A stretch of 64,000 nucleotides of DNA from Bimuria novae-zelandiae CBS 107.79. Its lineage: Eukaryota; Ascomycota; Dothideomycetes; Pleosporales; Didymosphaeriaceae. The position numbers were made by a program, and so were the translations under genes. Positions within the stretch are counted from its first letter, which is position 1, and each line of letters starts with the position of its first letter. The notes under the pieces were generated by a model. That model was not told where the DNA came from, did no database searches, and saw only the letters and a list, made by a program, of their open reading frames with translations. This document shows, one piece after another, positions 56,375 to 64,000 of this stretch. The stretch lies in NCBI GenBank assembly GCA_010015655.1, contig ML976677.1, forward strand, positions 243,531 to 307,530. Direction: 5' to 3'.

Positions 56375-58069
56375 GCTGATTGTGAGAGTGAAACAAGTTG
56401 CAGATGGCTAGGAAGTCACTTGACCCAGGGTGCAAGCGAGCGAATGAGAACGAGGGTAAAGGGTCGATGCTCTGACAACAGTTCCGTCGGATCCGTGAAT
56501 GGTGTACAGCGCGTAGAGCAATGACGAATCTCGCACGGGAATCGCGAGATCCAGACGGTCTTTAGGGCAGACGTGGGTTTTGTTCTTCGTTGTTGTTCTG
56601 TCCAGGTGTCCTCGATCGAATAAATGAAATGTAATTTATCTCACACGTGCTGGCAGCATGCTGCCGGAATCATTGCCTAATTCAATGATGAGGTCACTAT
56701 GTCTTTCTAGGAGAGCTGGGGCTTTGAATGTACTTTGAAAAGACGCTTCACAAGAAAGCTTCTCTTCCTACCGTGGCTTCACTTCCGTTCACAAAGTCCA
56801 TGAGTCGGGGTGTGTGCGTTCATAGACGGTGCAAGGTTTGCGTAGAAGATGGAGCATCAAATGGCGAGTTTTGAATGGTCTTCATGGCTGAGGCTCTGCT
56901 ATGATGACAGCGTGCACTCTTGTCTGCAAATTCCAGCTGCGGTAGCCATTACCGGCCCATGTACGCATATCCAAAGTCTGGCTAATGCTCGCGCATTGAG
57001 GTCTACGCTATCTTCCTGGCATCGACGCTTTCACAACTTGTAACGATTCCCGGTATCCGAAACTGGGCCCTGACCAATGAGTCCAACTACACATGACCCC
57101 AAGCCGGCTAGCAACGACCCATTCCGCCCGTCAGGCATGCTCCATTCTTCCCCATATGATGTGTGTATGACGGCCCGATGCCCCGAGCAGACACGGGAGG
57201 TACATAATGCGATAACGCCGCAATGGGCCGGTGTCTGGTTCTAGGCTACGGGGAAAGCGGTCTCCAAAGAAAAGCCTGGGGCGCGACGTTCGTTTTCAGG
57301 ATCATCAGCGTGACGGTTTACTTTAAGTGGGACGGCTACCGCCGGTTCCTCGTGTTCTACTCGTGTTAGTAGTATGCAGGGACCGTGTAGTTTCCGAGGG
57401 CCTGGCGTTGTATGCCCATTGGCGGAGTAAGAGCGACAGTAGGCCGCAATATCATCTACGCAGTGACATAATCAGTCGATGGACACGGAGAGTCGCGTAT
57501 TTCGATGCCCAAGCTGGCGTGCGTCTGAATTCGATGTTGGGTGGGCGACGCGGTCGAGTCGTGTTCCCCCACAAAATGTCACAACGCCAAGCCGCGGGCG
57601 ATCGTGCCTGACTCGTGTCGTCCCATGTCGTCATCTTCGTTCTCGTCGAAGTTGTCGACAGTCAGTCCATCATCCAACAAACATTGGCTTCCCATCGTAT
57701 TGCAGACGCTGCAATTTCCTCAGTCACGCCAGCATCGAAGATGGATCTCGCTGTTACTGGACGGAAGATTCCTCATGTGGCGCATATTACACGGCCCTAG
57801 ATCCGACAGCGAATTAATAGCCACCGGCACCGCGAACGTCCTCTCAAATGACAACGACGACCCGTTCCGGGTCCGACTGCATATGCTAGCCACAAAGATA
57901 ATACTCCGATGAAGAAACCGGATCGATATCCAGCGGCTCCGATGCGTTCGGACGGACTATCTCCCCACGTGGCGAACAGGTCGAATTATGGACTGCAAGA
58001 GTTTAGGAGTCACGATGGGTTGTAGAAACGAAGGCCCTTGCTTCCATGCGAGAGGACTCGTACAAACTG
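56375..58069. other. Intergenic strip between SET gene and xylanase
   Basis: Overlapping open runs at 57479-57912 exist in three plus frames at once, so none is convincing. The part next to 58142 is the xylanase promoter. GGCTA words (for example near 57244 and, reversed, near 57811 and 57886) resemble the GGCTAA core bound by the xylanase activator XlnR/Xyr1, but single occurrences of such short words mean little. Confidence 0.4.
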
Positions 58070-58076
58070 TATAAAG
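58070..58076 (+). promoter_or_regulatory. TATA box of the xylanase gene
   Basis: TATAAAG stands 66-72 bp before the ATG at 58142, a usual distance for a strongly regulated fungal secreted-enzyme gene. It is the only good TATA match close to this start. Confidence 0.6.
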
Positions 58077-58141
58077 AGCAGTGCGTGCAACGGTACCACT
58101 TTGCAAGGGGTTCTGCAATCATCCCAAATTCTGCTAGCATC

Positions 58142-59597
<1,456 letters not shown>

Positions 59598-59777
59598 GAG
59601 GGGAGTAATTGCCTCAAGACGGTATAAGAGGATCAAGAATGCATTTGATCATTGTATTGGCATGATATTATTCCGGACTGGCGCTATGCTTGATGCTAAC
59701 ACGATGCACAAAGGCGCTTTATGACTGTGCAAAACGTTCACTCTCCATGCTGCTCTTCTGCGCTATTCAGCTAGCAC
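59598..59777. other. Convergent 3' region of xylanase and next gene
   Basis: These 180 bp lie between two genes ending towards each other. No other feature is seen. Confidence 0.6.
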
Positions 59778-60327
59778 TCAGCTATCCATCGCGTCGCTGT
59801 CTACGACCTCGCCGTCGCCGTCGCCATCGTCTTCTTCTTCGTCTTCTTCCCCGCCCATAGCCTCGTTCACACCTTAGACTTGCGCACCCGCAACGCCATG
59901 AGGCACTATCTCTCATCAGCAACCCATCTCCAACCTTACAGAAACTCAACACTCACCAGTACCAACCAGCGCAGGCCCATACCTCGCATTAAAACCCGCC
60001 AACGCCTCGCCAGAACGCAAGACACTCATAGCGTCCTGGCGAAACGCCTCAGCCGCTGAGCTCGCCGCGCTCTGCGGAGGCGCCGGCTGAAACGGGCGGT
60101 ATTCCAAGTGCCTATACCAGGCATACATAACAGGAGTAGGAGGTACAGGATGCGCCCGACAAGGCGGACCGCAGGAGATGATCTGTGGGCGCTCGTCACT
60201 GTCGGATGAAGAGGAGTCTGTGGGGTGTTAGCGGTGGACTGATAGAGGGTTAGGTGGTGTGCGTACACTCTGGAGGACTTGGTGAAGCGTCGTCTTGCGC
60301 GGAGGTGCGCTGTGTTGGGGGAGCCAT
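59778..60327 (-). CDS. Small disordered protein, related to the gene at 61041-61918
   Basis: There are three exons: 60327-60267, 60217-59957 and 59872-59778 (138 residues). The introns are 49 and 84 bp, both phase 1, with GTACGC and GTGAGT donors. The N-terminus is Ser/Pro-rich (MAPPTQRTSAQDDASPSPPE). The middle holds YRPFQPAPPQSAASSAAEAF and RQDAMSVLRSGEALAGFNAR. The last exon is strongly acidic (GGEEDEEEDDGDGDGEVVDS). The middle motif recurs in the neighbouring gene (YSPLQPTPPHVTSASAAETF, QQDSMDLLRSDRGLERLN), so the two are probably diverged tandem paralogues. No known domain, no signal peptide. Function unknown. Confidence 0.7.
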
Positions 60328-61040
60328 TGTCGTGTGAGGCTGATGCGGTGGGGGTTGTTGCGAGAGGGATGAGGGCGGCGAGCGTGTGGGTGAGGTGGTG
60401 TTTGGAGGTGTTTGGGGAAGAGCGATGAAGAGGTGGTTGGCGTAGAAGTGTAGGGAAAGATTGCGCTGCAGGCGCGCTGGTGGGGAGTTGAAACTTGAGG
60501 TTACGTGGTTGATGAGGCTTCGCGAGAAGCGGTATGAGAAGAGTATTTGGGGAAAGGGTTTTTGTTTTCGTGGGTATATATATGGCGACATGCGAGATTG
60601 ATATTCTGAAGATTGACGGACTGAGGCGAAGAGGATATATGTACGCAGCGGATAGCTTGCTGTTTGATCTACTATCTCACAAGCTGTATAGTGACTAGAA
60701 ACAAACTGTTCTGGTGTACTTGTCTGATGGCAAGTGAGGAGTCGATTAAAGGAGAATGTGAGCAATGAGCAATCTTAGATGAGAACAATTGATTTCTTAA
60801 AGCCAAATAAAAGAGCATGCGTACAGTCTCAAACCATTGTCTGTACAAGTTTGAGCTTCCGTACATTTCAATAGATTTATCTTCGGGCTATAGAACGCGA
60901 AACACAGAAGGATTCCGTTCTGTCATTATGATTCTCGTTGCTTTTTCGACCTGCCGCAGAGGGCTGCTTTCTTACAACCTTTCATAATCTCAATGCTCGC
61001 TTCTTATAACACGAAGTTTCCTCTAACGTACAATGTTGCT
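60328..61040. other. Intergenic, upstream of the small disordered-protein gene
   Basis: This is the promoter side of the gene starting at 60327 and the 3' side of the gene ending at 61041. The minus strand is CA/CT-rich near 60330-60450, typical of a fungal leader. TATATATA occurs at about 60574-60583. Open runs here are short and unsupported. Confidence 0.5.
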
Positions 61041-61918
61041 TCATCTTCCCGTTTTTCTCCCTCCCCGACTGCTATGCCGTCGCTCCGGCTCCAGCTCCTG
61101 GTACATGGCACTCATCAACTTTCCACCCTTTCTGCCGTACTTCGCGTTGTAGGCCTGCGTCTTCGCGACCGTACCCGGCGGCGCCAATTCGCGCAGAATG
61201 GGACCACTCCTATGCAGTTGTGGCGGAGCTATGCCTCGTTAGCAAATGCCTTTCATCCTTAGAATCAATGATCTACCTGGTAAATGCCGGTTCAGCCTCT
61301 CCAAGCCACGATCAGACCGCAACAAGTCCATGCTATCCTGTTGGAAGGTTTCCGCTGCAGAAGCAGAAGTCACGTGAGGAGGAGTGGGCTGCAAGGGGCT
61401 GTACGCAGACTCATCGCGTGTATTGCTGTATCTCGTCGGACGGACGAATTCGTGAAGTATAATCTGCCGGGCGACATGGAAGATTGGACGGGACCCTGTG
61501 TAGTCGTTCGGCACTTGGGCGCGCGTAGAAGGGCCTTGGGCGCGACGAGCTGGCTGAGTGAAGGCCGCTGAGACCGGTTGGACAGGACGAGGTTGCAAAG
61601 AACGAGAAGATGGCTGGGCAGGAGCTGAGAGCTGGAAGCTCGAGATGTTGTTCTGTTCTTGGAATGGCGCAGGTGCGGTGGCCCGGTCCTCAATCGCGGC
61701 TGGCATGCTCTGGTCGTTGGCTGTCTCGGAGGCTTCGTTCTCGAAATTTCCAGTATCAGCCGCTGCTATCTCGTCGTTGTGCGTAGGCTCGTCGGTAAGG
61801 GCGCCTGCTTGGAGGTTAGTTGGCGGCTTGCTGCGCGACCAAGGATTTGTTTACTATTTCCGCGGCGCGCTTTACCTTCGCCATTGTTCTGTCCGAGAGA
61901 GGTGTTCGAGTGGGACAT
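61041..61918 (-). CDS. Disordered protein, paralogue of the gene at 59778-60327
   Basis: There are three exons: 61918-61876, 61804-61277 and 61228-61041 (252 residues). The introns are 71 bp (GTAAAG, CTAAC branch, CAG) and 48 bp (GTAGAT, CTAAC branch, TAG), both phase 1. The start reads MSHSNTSLGQNNGEG. An acidic stretch (ALTDEPTHNDEIAAADTGNF) is followed by a Gln/Pro/Ser-rich region and then the shared motif SASAAETFQQDSMDLLRSDR. The last exon is basic (NAKYGRKGGKLMSAMYQELE, ending RHSSRGGRKTGR). Shared motif, intron phases and orientation link it to its neighbour; the tails differ, acidic there and basic here. No domain recognised. Confidence 0.7.
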
Positions 61919-63503
61919 CTTGGATGCAATTGCTGGTCGTGGTGGGCAGGTTTGCATTTGGTGATTGGCGTTCGGTGTTGACGCTGTAGTGTTGGAGAAA
62001 GCTGGGGTTGGCGGAGTGGGGCGGGTGAAGTGCCGACGAAATCATGCACATTTCCACCGCATCAGTTGACCAATAACACGCATCCGGATCTAAAATAAGC
62101 AGTGATTCTTCATTCCACTTGACTGCAGGTGATCCTTTGATCATAGGCATGGCCACAATCATTCGATTTCTGGGGACAGCGAACATGCTATTCTTTGATC
62201 TTATTTCGAATTGGAGAGTCTGAAATTCCTCTACTCCTTCCGTTCTCTGTTCTTCACCTTTCTGCTTTTCCAGGTATATCATACGGCTCAATGTTAGCAA
62301 CATGCCACGCGCATTCTAAACATGTCTGCAGTCATTCAACGAATGCGGTAGAAGGGCTAAATTGCCTTAGCACCTAATGTTATCCTGGTCAGGCCACCGC
62401 AGTTGAAAGAAGAGAGGTTGGCGATGGCGCGAAATGTACGGATATTTCGCTTTATGGCCCATTGCTTTTTAACTTGATTTGAAAGTTTGACCTAAAGGCT
62501 CTTGTAATAATAGACGAACTTCCCATGTATTCCCGTCTCTCATGGAACTTCACTGGAGCGTTCTTTCGGGGCTTAGCGTTTGCTGTAACCGAATTGTAGT
62601 AGGAGTTTAGTTCGTACTCTTGGGGTTTGGCACTGGCGGTATTGCAAAGGAAGATACATACTGTATGCTTAGTTGTGGAGCGAATTGTGAAATGGTGCTC
62701 TCCTCGGTGTTCGAGGCGAAGACATTCCGTTTGAAATTCAAATATATATTGAGCGTGAGGTAATACGTTAATGAGATGTCCACTTCAGCCTTACATACAG
62801 AGACGCCATGGGTGCCTTCAGAGGGGTGGCGACAGCGGGAATTATGTCCTGAGATGAAGATACGCTGTAGAAGAGCTATGGATCTGTTTTTAACTGCTGG
62901 GTAAATGATCCGTATCGGGAAGAAGTAGACGCCCAAAAGGCAATTTGCGCCAGCATCGACTCAATACAGACATATAGGTTCCGCAAGCTGAATGAAGGTA
63001 CAAAGGGCTGCCGAAGCGAATTGAGAGAGTCAATGGGTATTCGTTCAGCTGAAGTACAGAACATCGAGCAAACACGCGGTGTGCGGCGGTAGCGGAGTAG
63101 CCTATAAGCATGCGTCTAGAGCGGCGCTGAATGTTCTAGAAAACTTACGAGTAGTTGGATACACACTTCTGGTTGTACGCGATGAAGATGCGGATGAACT
63201 TTCATCAAGAGAATTTAGGCCCAGATATAGGGGCTCATGTTTGACAGTAATCAACGCTTGTTGATTGTGTGAATGATTCCTTTGATCATGCCGTAGAACA
63301 GCTCATAGGATGTCAGTTTCAGTCACTCGGAATTACTAGACGCATACTATGCCGTTCCCGTAGCTCAAGAATTCCGAGTATGTGCTTTTGCAAGGAAGAA
63401 ACCTTCGGGCAAATTGATGGGCGTCCGAAAGGATTACAGCGTAAGCGAGCCTTCTCCCAGCAATGACGATGCAATACTGGCCTGTGGTTTCGCTTTTTTG
63501 GGC
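61919..63503. other. Intergenic strip
   Basis: Several short open runs lie on both strands (for example 62303-61872, which overlaps the gene to the left, and 62936-62607 with 63111-62890). None has a domain or good splice signals. No repeat match in the window. Confidence 0.4.
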
Positions 63504-63851
63504 TCACGGCAGTTCCACTGACTCTAAATATATGCTAGCCTCTTTTAGACCTTCATCGTCCCGTTTTGCGTCCACGGCGGCGTCTTTCCCCGTCACCGCA
63601 CTACAGAAAAAGCTACATATGGTGCTCCGAATGAGACAACTTTCTAGCTTCATACACACGCCACCTCCTCGTTTATCGAACTTTATTGATTCCCTTTGGA
63701 TCTCCTCGCTCCATATCTCGGCCGGCCAGGCTTTGGTCTGCCTCTCCTTGACGGTGCCGCCCTGAGCTAAGCTCAGGGCAAACATCACTAGTGCAACAGA
63801 AAGGCCTATCTGTATGGACCACGAAAAGATATTTTGAATACATAAACCCAT
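63504..63851 (-). CDS. Possible small secreted protein
   Basis: The 115-codon frame starts MGLCIQNIFSWSIQIGLSVA and continues LVMFALSLAQG. This is a hydrophobic N-terminus that could be a signal peptide with cleavage after a small residue near 30. The remaining 85 residues are polar and include four Cys in a short span (GVCMKLESCLIRSTICSFFC). Size, signal and Cys content fit the loose definition of a fungal effector candidate, but a single membrane anchor or a chance frame is also possible. No introns needed. No homologue recognised. Confidence 0.4.
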   Translation of the reverse strand: MGLCIQNIFSWSIQIGLSVALVMFALSLAQGGTVKERQTKAWPAEIWSEEIQRESIKFDKRGGGVCMKLESCLIRSTICSFFCSAVTGKDAAVDAKRDDEGLKEASIYLESVELP

Positions 63852-64000
63852 CGGAGATGATAGAAGACGAGCTGGTAGGCCTAGCTACAGCTCTGCTAAA
63901 TATGGGGCCGCCTCCTCTAGCTCAGCTGGCACGCATTTGCTCACCTCAATTTCCGCAGACTATCAATGGACACTCACCGCGTGCTGTTTCGCCAAGCCCT
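63852..64000. other. Window end, nothing recognised
   Basis: This short strip upstream of the minus-strand frame ending at 63851 has no feature I can support. Confidence 0.5.

Noticed and set aside
57479..57912. Three overlapping plus-strand frames upstream of the xylanase
   Set aside because: All three frames are open in the same GC-rich stretch, without domain, splice support or start context favouring one.
61370..61693. Minus- and plus-strand frames inside the disordered-protein gene
   Set aside because: They are alternative frames of a GC-rich exon; the chosen frame is the only one joined by two good introns to a start and a stop.

Overview
This is a window from a filamentous ascomycete genome, most likely a Dothideomycete, though the class is an inference. 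The evidence is short GT-AG introns of 45-140 bp, a GH10 xylanase with a fungal CBM1, Zn2Cys6-type clusters, and repeats degraded in the manner of repeat-induced point mutation (RIP). Transposon copies are very AT/TA-rich, and codons for Trp, Gln and Cys have turned into TAG, TAA, TAT or TAC. No tRNA, rRNA or CRISPR array was seen.

Layout. (1) 1-30876 is a nest of transposons around a few single-copy strips. It holds a Copia element (1-6080), a hAT copy cut by it (6081-8304), a pogo/Fot1 element (8871-10815), a strip with one small gene model (10818-14487), a second hAT copy in inverted orientation (14488-18258) carrying a clean solo LTR and a clean palindromic insert, and pieces of an outer hAT (8305-8385 and 18259-19003). 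A third hAT (19793-30868, 8-bp target duplication) has been filled by a second pogo/Fot1 (20026-22161) and a second Copia (22691-28502). (2) 30877-39053 is a gene-poor single-copy strip with a double zinc-ribbon-like gene, a spliced unknown gene and a possible small membrane protein. (3) 39059-49972 is an LTR element with a TGTA start and GAGTA target duplication. It contains a complete but RIP-damaged Ty3/gypsy chromovirus (41694-48905) and sits inside an exon of a minus-strand gene. (4) 49973-64000 is genic: the rest of the broken gene, two small unknown genes, a 743-aa TPR/SET protein, a GH10-CBM1 endoxylanase, two related genes for disordered proteins, and a possible small secreted protein.

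Main points. Target-site duplications, not just similarity, order the insertions. Two mismatched duplications at 8305-8393, 14480-14487 and 18259-19012 become matched if the 6.2-kb segment 8305-14487 is turned round, so ectopic recombination between the inverted hAT copies probably inverted it. The 10.9-kb nested LTR insertion splits a gene whose reading frame rejoins exactly when the insert and one copy of the duplication are removed. The chromovirus carries an antisense reading frame, abutting the end of pol, with Zn2Cys6 spacing and a coiled coil; I do not recognise a described equivalent. The third hAT is a mosaic: RIP-degraded on the left and nearly intact for about 1.1 kb of transposase, with one frameshift, on the right.

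All exon boundaries were read by eye from splice signals and frame; none has been tested against transcripts.
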